Made by a program: the position numbers and the translations under genes | DNA from: Helicobacter burdigaliensis | GTDB taxonomy: Bacteria > Campylobacterota > Campylobacteria > Campylobacterales > Helicobacteraceae | Assembly: GCF_003670295.1 (NCBI RefSeq) | Contig: NZ_QXJG01000004.1 | Span: forward strand, 20,906-84,905 | Direction: 5' to 3' | Length of the DNA stretch: 64,000 bases | Part shown: positions 10,434-19,846 of the stretch, piece by piece | How positions within the stretch are numbered: position 1 is the stretch's first letter | Layout of the letters: every line of letters starts with the position of its first letter | The notes under the pieces: model-generated | Seen by the model: the letters and a program-made list of their open reading frames with translations, nothing else | Databases searched by the model: none | Told to the model about the DNA's origin: nothing

Positions 10434-11489
10434 ATGAATTTTTATCATCTTTCTCATATTGATTTAGATGGCTATGGATGTCAGCTAGTTTCAAGAGAGT
10501 TTTTTAAAGAACATAATTTGTTTTTTTATAATGCAAATTATGGCAAAGAAGTTATAGCAAGATTAGAGCAGATTTTTAAAGCTATTAGAGCGGACATTAG
10601 AAGTGAAAGTTATATTTTAATCAGCGATTTAAATCTAACTTTAAGTGAATGTGAGGAGCTTAAAAAAGCAGTTTTAGAGCTTAATTTGGAGGGTGGCAGG
10701 GTTAGCTATGAGCTTTTAGATCATCATAAAAGCGGACAAGAGTGTGCCTCTAAATATGAATGGTATTATTTGGATACTAAAAGATGTGCGACTAAGATTG
10801 TGTATGAGACATTTTTGGAGCGTTTTTCTATAGAAGATTCCACAAAAGAATGGCTAGAGCCTATGGTGGATATGATAAATAGCATTGATTTATGGCTAGA
10901 AAATGGAGTGAATTTTGAATTTGGCAAAGTGGCAATGCGACTAATCGTAGAGGCAAAAGAGCTAAATAGATTTATGTTTGATGATGAAGATAGAGCCTAT
11001 AAAATAGAACTTCTTAAAAAAAGTGCAAAATTTTTAAAAGAGGAAAAAGGCTATATTAAGCTAGATAATGCGATTTTAGCACTTAAAAAAGAGTTTTTGG
11101 GAGGGGATTTAAATAGTGATAGCTTGGATAATTTAGTGTCTAATTATCAAGTAGCACTCTTAGAAGAGAAAAAAGAGCGTTGCAGTGTGTATTGTGGGAA
11201 GTTTAGAGGATTTTTGACTTATAGCATAGGCAATATTTCAGTGCTTGCAAATTTATTTTTGAAAAAAAATCCGGATTTTGATTTTTTTATGGATGTGAGT
11301 GCTAGGGGGAATGTGAGTTTGAGGGCGAATAATGCGTGTGATGTGAGCGCGATTTCGCAAAAATATTTTAATGGCGGGGGGCATTTAAATGCGAGTGGAG
11401 GTAAGATAGAGAGTTTTAGGGAAAGTTTTGTGTATGAAGACATTAAAGAAATAATTAAAGAGATTTTTATAGGAGAAGAAAATGGATAA
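10434..11489 (+). CDS. DHH/DHHA1 family phosphoesterase
   Basis: Cytoplasmic metal-dependent phosphoesterase of the DHH superfamily, which includes nanoRNases, cyclic dinucleotide phosphodiesterases and RecJ. The N-terminal DHH domain has SHIDLDGYG (metal ligands) and the namesake LLDHHKSGQ at about residues 97-105. The C-terminal DHHA1 domain ends with the glycine-rich GGGHLNASGGK substrate motif. The 351-residue length and position directly after flhA match an H. pylori gene of unproven function, probably oligoribonucleotide or cyclic dinucleotide turnover. It overlaps the next gene by 8 nt. Confidence 0.88.
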   Translation: MNFYHLSHIDLDGYGCQLVSREFFKEHNLFFYNANYGKEVIARLEQIFKAIRADIRSESYILISDLNLTLSECEELKKAVLELNLEGGRVSYELLDHHKSGQECASKYEWYYLDTKRCATKIVYETFLERFSIEDSTKEWLEPMVDMINSIDLWLENGVNFEFGKVAMRLIVEAKELNRFMFDDEDRAYKIELLKKSAKFLKEEKGYIKLDNAILALKKEFLGGDLNSDSLDNLVSNYQVALLEEKKERCSVYCGKFRGFLTYSIGNISVLANLFLKKNPDFDFFMDVSARGNVSLRANNACDVSAISQKYFNGGGHLNASGGKIESFRESFVYEDIKEIIKEIFIGEENG

Positions 11490-11718
11490 GATAAAAGAGC
11501 TAAAAGAAGAGATAGAAGAACTCTCTATTCAGCTTAGTGATATGCTATGTGTAGCATTAAGGCTTAGTGGAGTGAGAGAAGATGCATTACAAGAGGCACT
11601 TGATAGCTATATTGAGCTAATAGATGAAGGATGCGAAGAATACGGACAAGAAGAGATTTTAGCTACTTTAGAGAAGCTAAAAGCGACAAAACCTAAGCTT
11701 TTTGGAGTGAAAGAATGA
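11482..11718 (+). CDS. Small acidic helical protein, function unknown
   Basis: A 78-residue acidic protein predicted to be almost wholly helical, with an N-terminal coiled-coil-like segment (KIKELKEEIEELSIQLSDML). It overlaps the DHH phosphoesterase by 8 nt and purN by 4 nt (ATGA), so it is certainly translated as part of this operon if real. I do not recognise the family. Tight coupling on both sides argues for a genuine gene. Confidence 0.75.
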   Translation: MDKIKELKEEIEELSIQLSDMLCVALRLSGVREDALQEALDSYIELIDEGCEEYGQEEILATLEKLKATKPKLFGVKE

Positions 11719-12380
11719 TAAAACGCATTGCGATTTTATTTAGCGGTAATGGAAGTAATTTAGAAGCACTAATTAAGGCGTTACATAATCGTTGGTTTAA
11801 AAAAAGTGGGAATGCTTTTAAAAAAGAGCAAGAAGGTTTTATCATCGGTGGGATTAGAGATGACTTTATAGAGGCAAAAGAGGGGGAGAGCGGGGCTTTT
11901 AAGATAGAAGTAATCCTAGCACTTAGTAATAAAATAGAGGCTTATGGATTAGTGCGTGCTAAGAATTTAGGGGTAAAAACGCAAGTGATTGAGAGCAAAG
12001 GAAAAGCAAGAGAGGAGTTTGATAGAGAATTAGTGGGGGTTTTAAAGCCTTTAGGGCTTGATTTATGTGTTTTGGCAGGATTTATGCGAATCTTAACTCC
12101 TGTATTTACCACACAAATAAATGCGATTAATATCCATCCTTCACTTTTGCCGCTTTTTAAAGGGGCGCATGGCATAGAAGAGAGCTTCAAGTCTAGTATG
12201 AAAGTGGGTGGAGTGAGCGTGCATAGGGTGAGCGAGGAGCTAGATGGTGGGGAACTCATCGCACAAGCAGTGATGGCAAAAGAGGGAATGAGTCTAGAAA
12301 ACTATGAAGAAAAAATCCATAAAATAGAGCATATTTTATATCCATTAGCGGTGCTAGAGGAGCTTAGCAATGAGCGATAA
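11715..12380 (+). CDS. purN: Phosphoribosylglycinamide formyltransferase
   Basis: Transfers a formyl group from 10-formyl-tetrahydrofolate to glycinamide ribonucleotide in purine synthesis. FSGNGSNLEALI at the N-terminus binds phosphate. The catalytic region NIHPSLLPLFKGAHG contains the Asn and His of the active site, and ELDGGELIAQ contains the Asp. At 221 residues it is slightly longer than most PurN because of an insert around residues 30-65. It starts within the stop of the upstream small gene and overlaps the following glycosyltransferase by 11 nt. Confidence 0.94.
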   Translation: MIKRIAILFSGNGSNLEALIKALHNRWFKKSGNAFKKEQEGFIIGGIRDDFIEAKEGESGAFKIEVILALSNKIEAYGLVRAKNLGVKTQVIESKGKAREEFDRELVGVLKPLGLDLCVLAGFMRILTPVFTTQINAINIHPSLLPLFKGAHGIEESFKSSMKVGGVSVHRVSEELDGGELIAQAVMAKEGMSLENYEEKIHKIEHILYPLAVLEELSNER

Positions 12381-13332
12381 AATTACTTTAAGTATTGTAG
12401 TGCCTGTTTTTAATGAAGCGGAGAATTTGGAGCTTTTTTATAAAAAAGTTAAAGAGGAGATTTGTAAAATTAATTCTCAAATAATAGCTATTGATTATGG
12501 TTTTGTCTTTGTGAATGATGGAAGCAAAGACAATTCACTAGAAGTTCTAGAAAATCTTAAATATAAAGATGAAAAGATTAAAATTGTTGATTTTTCAAGA
12601 AATTTTGGCAAAGAAGCTGCTATTTTGGCGGGATTACAAGAAGCTTATAAACAAAGGGTTGATTGTGTAGTATTAATTGATGCGGATATGCAAGATCCCA
12701 TAGAATTTATTTATACTATGTTTGAAAAATATTATAAAGAAGGCAAAGAGATTGTTTTTGCAAGAAGAATTGACAGGGAGGGCGAGGGAGTAATCAAGCG
12801 ATTTTTAAGTGAGAGTTTTTATAGACTTAGTAATTGCATTAGTGAAGTGAAGATTCATAGTGGAGTTAGGGACTTTAGGCTGATGAGTAGAGAGGTGGTA
12901 GAGGCAATTTTAGAATTAAAAGAATACCATCGTTTTTCTAAGGCGATTTTTGAATGGGTTGGGTTTAATAAAGAGATTTTGGAATATAAATACATTCCTA
13001 GAAATTCTGGTGTGAGTGGTTGGAGTTTTTGGAAGCTTTTTAAATACGCAATAGAGGGACTTATTAGCTTTTCAACTCTGCCTTTGCGATTGGCATTTGT
13101 GGTTGGGTTTTTGGCTAGTTTTTTGGCATTTTTGTATGGAATTTGGATAATTTTTGATACTTTGTATTATGGAAGTGATGTGAAAGGCTATCCATCGCTT
13201 ATGTGTGTGATTGTATTTTTTGGAGGGTTGCATTTAATAGTGCTTGGTGTGATAGGAGAATATATTGCAAGAATTTATGAGCAAGTTAAGGGGCGTCCGC
13301 ATTTTATTGTGAGAAAAAGGAAAATAAAATGA
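12370..13332 (+). CDS. GtrB-type family 2 glycosyltransferase (polyprenyl phosphate glycosyltransferase)
   Basis: Membrane-attached family 2 transferase that would charge undecaprenyl phosphate with a sugar. The GT-A domain spans about residues 1-230 with the nucleotide-binding start SIVVPVFNEAENL and the metal motif LIDADMQDP at about 104-112. Two C-terminal transmembrane helices (about 238-300) are typical of GtrB/DPM1-like enzymes. It is followed by a polytopic protein and a GtrA homologue, each overlapping by 4 nt, which is the gtr layout used for glucosylation of O-antigen or other surface glycans. The sugar is unknown. Confidence 0.88.
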   Translation: MSDKITLSIVVPVFNEAENLELFYKKVKEEICKINSQIIAIDYGFVFVNDGSKDNSLEVLENLKYKDEKIKIVDFSRNFGKEAAILAGLQEAYKQRVDCVVLIDADMQDPIEFIYTMFEKYYKEGKEIVFARRIDREGEGVIKRFLSESFYRLSNCISEVKIHSGVRDFRLMSREVVEAILELKEYHRFSKAIFEWVGFNKEILEYKYIPRNSGVSGWSFWKLFKYAIEGLISFSTLPLRLAFVVGFLASFLAFLYGIWIIFDTLYYGSDVKGYPSLMCVIVFFGGLHLIVLGVIGEYIARIYEQVKGRPHFIVRKRKIK

Positions 13333-14759
13333 GAGCTTTTATATTCTTTTTGGGTTTGTATATTTATTTGTTTGTTTTAAATTTGCTTGTGCTTCCACAA
13401 TCTGATGATATTGGCTTTTGGCTGAATGCTGATAAGGCTCAGTTGCTAGGAACTTATTTGGGTTCTAATGCAAGAATTGGTGAGATTCTTTATAGTGGAA
13501 TTTTTGCAAAATATAGCTTTGAGGTATGGTATGATGTGTTAAATGCACTTGTTGGGACAATCTTCTTTTATGTTTTGTTTGTGTTATATTTTGCTAGGAA
13601 ACCAAAAGATAGGCTAGATTATTATATGTTGTTTTTAGTGATTGGACTTGTGGTGATGTTTAGTGCTTTTGGTTCTACATTTTTATGGGGGGCTGGAAGC
13701 TTTAACTATCTTTGGGGTATTTCTTTTATTATTTATTTTTTGCTTCCTTTTAGGGTTTTTTATCAAAGGATATACGAGGGAAATTTGCCTAGAGAGCAGA
13801 GTATTTTGATGAATCTGTTTTTTGGAATAGGATTATTTTTACTAGGGATTTTAGCGGGTATGGCAAGTGAGCATGTGGGCCTAATAGTGTGTATTGGGTT
13901 ATTTATCTCATTGGTGTATTTGTTTTATGGAAAACTCAAAATTCCTTTATGGCAGTATTTTGGCACAATGGGTTTTTGGTGTGGTTGGTTGCTTTTATAC
14001 TTTGCACCAGGACAACAAGCAAGAGCGTTAAATTCTGCTAATTATTTAAGTTTTGGGGAGTTTTTTGAGCTTGGATTTTTAGGTATGGTGTCTAGAATCT
14101 ACACAACTTTTAATGGTTATTTTAATTATTCTTTTTTAGCATTTTTATTATTATTTTTATTGATTTTTATGGTGATTAAAGGGATAAAAATAAAGGCGTA
14201 TCACTATATTGGATTATTATTTGGTATGGTAGTTATTGGAGTAATTATGAAGCATGTTGGAGCTTTTGTTATTTATCTTTTTGTGCTTTATTTAGTCTAT
14301 AAACTTTATAAGATGGATAAGAAAAAGTATCTTTTAGTTTTGGGGCTTTATGGGATTTATTTATTTATGGGACTTGTGATTTTTCAAGTGGGAGAGTTGC
14401 CTAAAAGAGCACATCTTGGGACAAGTTTATTTTTGTATGCGATTATAGTTTATTTGGTTTTGGATTTGTATGCTAAAAGTATGCAAAAAGAAAAATACTT
14501 TAAAGCAATTAAGCTCATTTGTGGTGGATTCTGTCTGGTTTGTTTTATAAATTATTCTTATGGATTATATCAATGGAGTGTGGTTTATAAAGAAGCAAAA
14601 AACGCTAAAGAAAAGGGGGAGGAAGAGCTGAATATAGAAGCTAGGTGGTTTAAGCGTTATTTGCCTTTTGATGATTGGAATAGGCCAAATATCGAGCCAA
14701 ATTGGGTGAATGATCTTTATGCAAGATATTTTGGGTTTAAGAAATTTAATCTAAAATGA
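13329..14759 (+). CDS. Polytopic membrane protein, probable GtrC-like glycan transferase
   Basis: A 476-residue inner-membrane protein with about ten or more transmembrane segments and an early periplasm-side loop with PQSDDIGFW; acidic pairs at this position are common in lipid-linked-sugar (GT-C fold) transferases. The membrane part ends near residue 420 and a hydrophilic tail follows. It lies between GtrB-like and GtrA-like genes with 4-nt overlaps, so by position it is the serotype-specific transferase that moves the sugar from polyprenyl phosphate to the acceptor (inference). Sequence resemblance to a DUF6056-type family is my impression only. Confidence 0.75.
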   Translation: MRAFIFFLGLYIYLFVLNLLVLPQSDDIGFWLNADKAQLLGTYLGSNARIGEILYSGIFAKYSFEVWYDVLNALVGTIFFYVLFVLYFARKPKDRLDYYMLFLVIGLVVMFSAFGSTFLWGAGSFNYLWGISFIIYFLLPFRVFYQRIYEGNLPREQSILMNLFFGIGLFLLGILAGMASEHVGLIVCIGLFISLVYLFYGKLKIPLWQYFGTMGFWCGWLLLYFAPGQQARALNSANYLSFGEFFELGFLGMVSRIYTTFNGYFNYSFLAFLLLFLLIFMVIKGIKIKAYHYIGLLFGMVVIGVIMKHVGAFVIYLFVLYLVYKLYKMDKKKYLLVLGLYGIYLFMGLVIFQVGELPKRAHLGTSLFLYAIIVYLVLDLYAKSMQKEKYFKAIKLICGGFCLVCFINYSYGLYQWSVVYKEAKNAKEKGEEELNIEARWFKRYLPFDDWNRPNIEPNWVNDLYARYFGFKKFNLK

Positions 14760-15136
14760 AAGAGTTTTTAAAATATTGCTTAGTGGGGGTTATTAATACT
14801 TTCGTAGGTTTTGGAGTAGTTTTGCTTTTAACCTATTGTGGGCTATTTGCAGAGGGAGCGAACTTTTTGGGTTATTGTGTAGGGATTGTTTGCTCGTTTT
14901 TTCTTAATCAAAAATTTACTTTTAGGATAGAAGGGAAGGCTTGTAGGCAAATAATAAATGCTAAATTTGTAAGATTTTTGATTTTTATGGGGATATCTTA
15001 TATAATTAACTTATTGGTTTTGTTTGTAAGCTATCGCTTAGTGGGGCTAAATGTGTATCTATCACAAGTTTTAGCCGCTATTAGTTATACATTAAGTGGG
15101 TTTGTTTTTAGTAAGATTTATGTGTTTAAAGGCTGA
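14756..15136 (+). CDS. GtrA family membrane protein (lipid-linked sugar flippase)
   Basis: A 126-residue protein with four transmembrane helices, the GtrA pattern: YCLVGVINTFVGFGVVLLL, GYCVGIVCSFFLNQKFTF, and the last pair ending in SGFVFSKIYVFKG. GtrA proteins are thought to flip undecaprenyl phosphate-sugar to the periplasm. The start overlaps the upstream gene by ATGA. Together with the two genes before it, it forms a GtrB-(C)-A trio. Confidence 0.9.
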   Translation: MKEFLKYCLVGVINTFVGFGVVLLLTYCGLFAEGANFLGYCVGIVCSFFLNQKFTFRIEGKACRQIINAKFVRFLIFMGISYIINLLVLFVSYRLVGLNVYLSQVLAAISYTLSGFVFSKIYVFKG

Positions 15137-15193
15137 CAATTTTTAAAAATAAGGTAAATAGATTTAAATTTATGGCAATTTTAAGAGGAAATA

Positions 15194-15970
15194 ATGAAAT
15201 TTTTTATAATTAATTTAGAAATTGCAAAAGATAGAAGAGAATATATTTCTAGTTTGTGTGAAAAATATGGGCTAGATTATGAAATAATTCAAGCGGTAAA
15301 TGGTAGGGAGCTAGGGAGTGATTTTATCCAAAGTATTAGCGATGAAGAGATAAGCAAAAAAAGGCTTGGAAGAGTTTTGAGTGTAGGAGAGATAGGCTGT
15401 GCGTTAAGCCATAAAAAAGTCTTTCTTAGAATGTTTGAGCTGGATTTAAAAGAAGCGGTTATTTTGGAAGATGATGCATATTTTGATGAAGAGCTATTAA
15501 GGGTGCTTAGGTTCAAAGAGAGATTTCCAAAAGATTTAGAATTACTGCTTTTGGGGCATTATAGGCAAGTGTATTTAGATGATGGATTTAGGATTGAAAC
15601 TCCTTTTTCTAGGAGATTTGATTATTATTTAGATGAAAAATATAGCTTAAAAAGGATTGTTGGGGGTGGGTTTGGCACACATGGGTATTATATTACCAAA
15701 AAAGGTGCTAAAAAAATGTATGAAGCCTTGCAAAAAATCATTGTGCCTTATGATCATTGCACAAGCAATGATAAGATTACAAATTTATATGCACTCTATC
15801 CTGTGGTGGTTAGGACTGATGAGATTTTTGGTAAGCAGACTTATATTCAAGATGGTAGTTTAAAAGTAAGATATAAAAAAAGAAATTTAATTTCTAAAAT
15901 AATTAAGAGAATAAAAAAGGAAATATTATTTTTAATACCTAGTTTTAGGAGGTTAAGAGAGTATGAATAA
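15194..15970 (+). CDS. Family 25 glycosyltransferase (LOS-type)
   Basis: A 258-residue glycosyltransferase of the Glyco_transf_25/Lex1 family, typically galactosyl- or glucosyltransferases acting on lipooligosaccharide. Motifs are the N-terminal FFIINLEIAKDRREYI, EIGCALSHKKVF, and the acidic donor-binding VILEDDAYFDEE. No transmembrane helix is seen; a basic C-terminus (KKRNLISKIIKRIKKE) may bind the membrane. RBS AAGAGGA precedes the ATG. It overlaps the next gene by 8 nt. Confidence 0.88.
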   Translation: MKFFIINLEIAKDRREYISSLCEKYGLDYEIIQAVNGRELGSDFIQSISDEEISKKRLGRVLSVGEIGCALSHKKVFLRMFELDLKEAVILEDDAYFDEELLRVLRFKERFPKDLELLLLGHYRQVYLDDGFRIETPFSRRFDYYLDEKYSLKRIVGGGFGTHGYYITKKGAKKMYEALQKIIVPYDHCTSNDKITNLYALYPVVVRTDEIFGKQTYIQDGSLKVRYKKRNLISKIIKRIKKEILFLIPSFRRLREYE

Positions 15971-16940
15971 TGCCTCTAAAGTGCCTTTTTGGGCGAATAA
16001 TTTTACACTAGCTATAAGCAAAATGATACCTTTTAAAAGTCTAAGAAGGCAGATTAAAGGTAAAATAACTTATAAAATGGAACATAGTAAAGTGGCAGAT
16101 TACCTTAAATTGCATTATGTAGAGCCTTATTTTAAGGGAGAGTTGCAAAGATGGGATTTTGCTCCCAAGGTGGATTTTAAAGATGATAAGATTATATGGC
16201 AGTTGTGGTTTCAAGGGGAAAGTGAAGCTCCGGAAACCATTAGAGTATGCTTTGATTTTGTAAAGAAACATATGGGCGAAGAGTATAAAGTCATTATTTT
16301 AGATCAAAATAATATTAAAGATTATATTGATTTGCCTTCTTTTGTGTATGAAAGAGCGCTAGATAAGGACTTTAGCGCAAAGCCCATTACTATTTTTTCT
16401 GATCTTTTAAGGGTGGCTTTGCTATCTACTTATGGGGGTGTGTGGATGGACGCTTCTCTCTATCTTAGTGCACCTTTGGATAAGAAGATTTTAGAATCAA
16501 ACTTTTTTGCATATTTGCGTTCACAAACTCCACCAAAAGATTATAAAAAGTGGATTGGCTTTGATTGTAATTATTTTAATTGGGAAGAAGATTTTAGGGT
16601 GAGGATATTAAATGGATTTTTAGTTGCCAAAAAGAATAATTTACTGATTAGAGCAATTAAGGATATTTTTATGAATTATTATATAAAAGAGAAAAAGCAT
16701 ATTCATTATTTCACTTTTCAAATTTTATTTGATTTGCTATATAGGAGCGGGAGATTTACAAAGTATATGCCAAAAGATACAAATGATACTGATGTGCATC
16801 TTTTACATTTTTATGCTAAGGAGAAATGGAGTAAAGAAAGGTGGGAGTGGATTTGCTCTAAAAGTCCCATTCATAAGCTTACAAATTTAAAATTATTACA
16901 GGGGGGGGGGCGAATAATTGATTATTTATTGGAGAAGTAA
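15963..16940 (+). CDS. Capsular polysaccharide synthesis-type glycosyltransferase, poly-G at 3' end
   Basis: A 325-residue protein of the GT32-like/Caps_synth type, with KIIWQLWFQG and the donor motif SDLLRVALLSTYGGVWMDASLYL (the Asp-x-Ala acidic site). A run of ten G (16901-16910) lies in codons for GGG just before the last eight residues. In the present frame the protein ends RIIDYLLEK; loss or gain of one G would end it within two to four residues of the tract. Its stop TAA overlaps the ATG of the next gene (TAATG), so tract length may matter for coupling. Confidence 0.8.
   Translation: MNNASKVPFWANNFTLAISKMIPFKSLRRQIKGKITYKMEHSKVADYLKLHYVEPYFKGELQRWDFAPKVDFKDDKIIWQLWFQGESEAPETIRVCFDFVKKHMGEEYKVIILDQNNIKDYIDLPSFVYERALDKDFSAKPITIFSDLLRVALLSTYGGVWMDASLYLSAPLDKKILESNFFAYLRSQTPPKDYKKWIGFDCNYFNWEEDFRVRILNGFLVAKKNNLLIRAIKDIFMNYYIKEKKHIHYFTFQILFDLLYRSGRFTKYMPKDTNDTDVHLLHFYAKEKWSKERWEWICSKSPIHKLTNLKLLQGGGRIIDYLLEK
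16901..16910 (+). repeat. Poly-G tract (G10), putative phase-variation site
   Basis: Ten consecutive G within the 3' end of the capsular-type glycosyltransferase. Long G tracts inside surface-glycan genes are classic slipped-strand phase-variation sites in Helicobacter and Campylobacter. Confidence 0.8.
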
Positions 16941-17890
16941 TGGCACAAGATGAGATTACAATAGTAAGTGCATTTTATGATATTAAAAGAGAAAATTTAG
17001 ATGATTTTAAAAGGGATAATACAAAGTATTTTGAATATTTTTCTTTCTGGGCGGGTGTTAAAAATCAGCTTATAGTCTATACCACAGAGGAGTATAAAGA
17101 GAGAATTTTAGAGATTAGAGCAAAGCATGGCTTAGAAGATAAGACTATCATAATCACAAAACCTTTAGAAGAGTTTGATAGAGAAGCATTGCAAAGGATA
17201 CAAAAAACTTTTAGTGAGTTTAATCAAAGCAAAGGTAGAAAAAATCCACAAAATATAGAGTGTATTTCTCCACTTTATTGTTATTTGACATATTTGAAGC
17301 CTTTTTTTGTGTGTGATGCAATTAATAGAGGGATTGCTACCCAAAAGATTGTATGGTTTGATTTTGGGTTTAATCATGGAGGAAGTTATTTTCTAAATAA
17401 AGAGCAGTTTAATTTTAAATTGATAGAACAAAATGGTTTGCAAGAAGATAAAATAAATCTATTTTGTATCAAGCAAGAAATAAAAGAGCATATAGCTGAA
17501 ATTTATTTTAATATGGATGTATTTTTGATTGCAGGATTAATGTATACTAATCAAGAGAATTGGTTAAAGTTTAAAGAATATTTTAAAGAGGCGTTAGAAG
17601 TATTTTTGTCTTTTGGCATAGTGGATGATGAGCAAGTTTTGATGGTATGGATATATAGAAAATATCAAACAAGTTTTAATATTATATGCTGTTATTTTTG
17701 GTTTGATAGCCTTTTGAATTTTATTCCACAAGAGATTGCTAAAAGATTAGAAGTTAGAAAACAAAAATATTATAAAATTATAAAACAACAAATGCAAGAA
17801 AAAATAATAAATAAGCAATATGTAGCAGCAATGAAATTGTATTGTAAATATGTATTTTACAAGTTTATAAAAGCAAATGTAATAAATTAA
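16940..17890 (+). CDS. HtrL/YibB-family glycan protein
   Basis: A 316-residue protein resembling the HtrL/YibB family, found in LPS and capsule loci. The N-terminus EITIVSAFYDIKREN fits the family opening, and VWFDFGFNHGGSYF is a likely donor or metal site. Function is not established for the family; a glycosyltransferase-like role is inferred. The ATG shares an A with the upstream stop. Codon use becomes very AT-rich and Lys/Ile/Asn-rich, as in much of this locus. Confidence 0.65.
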   Translation: MAQDEITIVSAFYDIKRENLDDFKRDNTKYFEYFSFWAGVKNQLIVYTTEEYKERILEIRAKHGLEDKTIIITKPLEEFDREALQRIQKTFSEFNQSKGRKNPQNIECISPLYCYLTYLKPFFVCDAINRGIATQKIVWFDFGFNHGGSYFLNKEQFNFKLIEQNGLQEDKINLFCIKQEIKEHIAEIYFNMDVFLIAGLMYTNQENWLKFKEYFKEALEVFLSFGIVDDEQVLMVWIYRKYQTSFNIICCYFWFDSLLNFIPQEIAKRLEVRKQKYYKIIKQQMQEKIINKQYVAAMKLYCKYVFYKFIKANVIN

Positions 17891-17899
17891 TCTTTTAGT

Positions 17900-17908
17900 T
17901 GTTATAAT
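17900..17908 (+). promoter_or_regulatory. Extended -10 promoter for the rfbA cluster
   Basis: TGT followed by TATAAT, an extended -10, lies about 28 nt upstream of the rfbA ATG in the only real gap between the two glycan operons. It would start a new transcript for rfbA-rfbB and following genes. Confidence 0.5.
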
Positions 17909-17935
17909 ATTAAAAATTTTAAATGTGTGGTAATT

Positions 17936-18814
17936 ATGAAAGGTATTATTTTAGCAGGTGGTAGTGGTACAAGGCTTTACCCTAGCACTTTAACTTTATG
18001 TAAGCAACTTTTGCCAATTTATGATAAGCCTATGATTTATTATCCAATGTCTGCGTTAATGCTTGCTAAAATTCGTGAAGTTTTGATAATCTCAACTCCT
18101 AAAGATATAGATAAATTTAAAGAGCTTTTTGATGATGGATCTTGGCTTGGTATGAGAATGGAATATCTTATTCAACCTAAGCCTGAGGGTTTAGCACAAG
18201 GATTGATTTTAGCACAAGATTTTATAAAAGATGATGATATGGCTTTGATTTTAGGGGATAATATTTTTTATGGGCAAGGATTTAGCGAATTATTACAAAG
18301 CGCCAAAGAAGAAACCAAAAAGGGTTATGCTAGTATATTTTCTTATCATGTGAAAGATCCAGAGCGTTTTGGCGTTGCAAAGATTTCCAAAAATGGAGAA
18401 GTATTGAGTTTAGAAGAAAAGCCAGAAAATCCCAAGAGTAATTATGCAGTAACAGGACTTTATTTTTATGATAATTCTGCTATTGAAATAGCAAAAAATA
18501 TCAAACCTAGTGCTAGAGGAGAGCTAGAAATCACTGATGTAAATATAGAATATTTAAAACAAAATAGATTAAAATCACAAATTTTAGGGCGTGGTTTTGC
18601 TTGGATTGATACAGGCACACATGATAGCCTAATAGAGGCTTCTGAATTTGTCCAAACCATAGAGCTTAGACAAGGCTATAAAATAGCATGTTTAGAAGAA
18701 ATTGCCTTTAGAAACACTTGGATTGGTGAAGAAAAATTATTAGATCGCGCAAGATTGCTTGATAAAAGTGGCTATGGAGCATACCTTAGAAAATTATTAG
18801 AACAAGGTATTTAA
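17936..18814 (+). CDS. rfbA: Glucose-1-phosphate thymidylyltransferase
   Basis: Makes dTDP-glucose from dTTP and glucose 1-phosphate, the first step of the dTDP-deoxysugar pathway. [18 protein letters not shown] is the nucleotide-binding signature. [19 protein letters not shown] and [11 protein letters not shown] are all characteristic of RfbA/RmlA. The ATG at 17936 is preferred because the protein then begins at the usual MKGIILAGG; an in-frame GTG at 17927 would add three residues. It is directly followed by rfbB, with adjacent stop and start. Confidence 0.96.
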   Translation: MKGIILAGGSGTRLYPSTLTLCKQLLPIYDKPMIYYPMSALMLAKIREVLIISTPKDIDKFKELFDDGSWLGMRMEYLIQPKPEGLAQGLILAQDFIKDDDMALILGDNIFYGQGFSELLQSAKEETKKGYASIFSYHVKDPERFGVAKISKNGEVLSLEEKPENPKSNYAVTGLYFYDNSAIEIAKNIKPSARGELEITDVNIEYLKQNRLKSQILGRGFAWIDTGTHDSLIEASEFVQTIELRQGYKIACLEEIAFRNTWIGEEKLLDRARLLDKSGYGAYLRKLLEQGI

Positions 18815-19846
18815 ATGAATAATATTTTAATCACTGGTGGAGCAGGATTTATCGGATCAAATTTCATTGAGTTTTATTTGCAAAAACACCCCAATGATAA
18901 AATTGTTAATCTTGATTTATTAACATATGCAGGGAATTTAGGGAACTTAAAAGATGCTAGTAGTAATAAAAATTATACTTTTTATCAAGGCGATATTTGT
19001 GATGCAAAATTAGTAGAAAAAATCATCAATACACATAAAATTAATATTATTATCCACTTTGCTGCAGAATCCCATGTGGATAATTCTATTGCCAACCCCG
19101 ATGTATTTATTAAAACAAATGTAAATGGAACTTTTAATCTTTTGCATAATGCCTATAAAGCATGGTTTGATGAGCCTTTTAAGGCTAAAGCAGGATTTAA
19201 AAATACTTTGTTTTATCATATTAGCACTGATGAAGTTTTTGGAAGCTTAGGAATAAGTGGTTATTTTAGCGAAAGCACTCCTTATGCGCCAAATTCCCCT
19301 TATTCTGCCTCTAAAGCTTCTAGTGATATGCTAGTAAGATCTTTTCATCACACTTATGGTTTAAATGCTGTGATTTCAAATTGTTCCAATAATTATGGAG
19401 CTAAACAACACGATGAAAAACTAATCCCTACTATAATCCGTAAAGCATTAAATGGAGAAAATATCCCTATCTATGGTGATGGAAAAAATATTAGAGATTG
19501 GCTTTATGTGAGAGATCATTGCGAAGCGATTAATAAAATTTTAGAATTTGCCTTACAAAGCAAAGAAAACTTTTTTGATAGTTTTAATATAGGTGGTAAT
19601 GAAGAGTGGCAAAATATAGATATTGCTAATTTAATCTGTGAAATTTTAGATGAAAAATTTCCAAAAGAAAAACCTTTTAAAGAACAAATTGCTTTTGTAA
19701 AAGATAGAGCAGGACACGATAGGCGTTATGCAATTGATTCTTCAAAATTACAAAAAAAACTTAGCTGGAAACCTAAAGAAAGCTTTAAAAGCGGAATTTT
19801 AAAAACTATTGAATGGTATGTGGAAAAATATAAAGGCAAATTGTGA
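18815..19846 (+). CDS. rfbB: dTDP-glucose 4,6-dehydratase
   Basis: Converts dTDP-glucose to dTDP-4-keto-6-deoxyglucose. A short-chain dehydrogenase-like enzyme of 343 residues with GGAGFIGSNF for NAD, HFAAESHVDNS, STDEVFGSLG (Thr-Asp-Glu catalytic residues) and YSASKASSD (catalytic Tyr/Lys). The next gene begins at GTG overlapping its TGA by 4 nt (GTGA). No rfbC or rfbD for rhamnose follows, so the product is diverted to the amino-sugar branch. Confidence 0.96.
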   Translation: MNNILITGGAGFIGSNFIEFYLQKHPNDKIVNLDLLTYAGNLGNLKDASSNKNYTFYQGDICDAKLVEKIINTHKINIIIHFAAESHVDNSIANPDVFIKTNVNGTFNLLHNAYKAWFDEPFKAKAGFKNTLFYHISTDEVFGSLGISGYFSESTPYAPNSPYSASKASSDMLVRSFHHTYGLNAVISNCSNNYGAKQHDEKLIPTIIRKALNGENIPIYGDGKNIRDWLYVRDHCEAINKILEFALQSKENFFDSFNIGGNEEWQNIDIANLICEILDEKFPKEKPFKEQIAFVKDRAGHDRRYAIDSSKLQKKLSWKPKESFKSGILKTIEWYVEKYKGKL

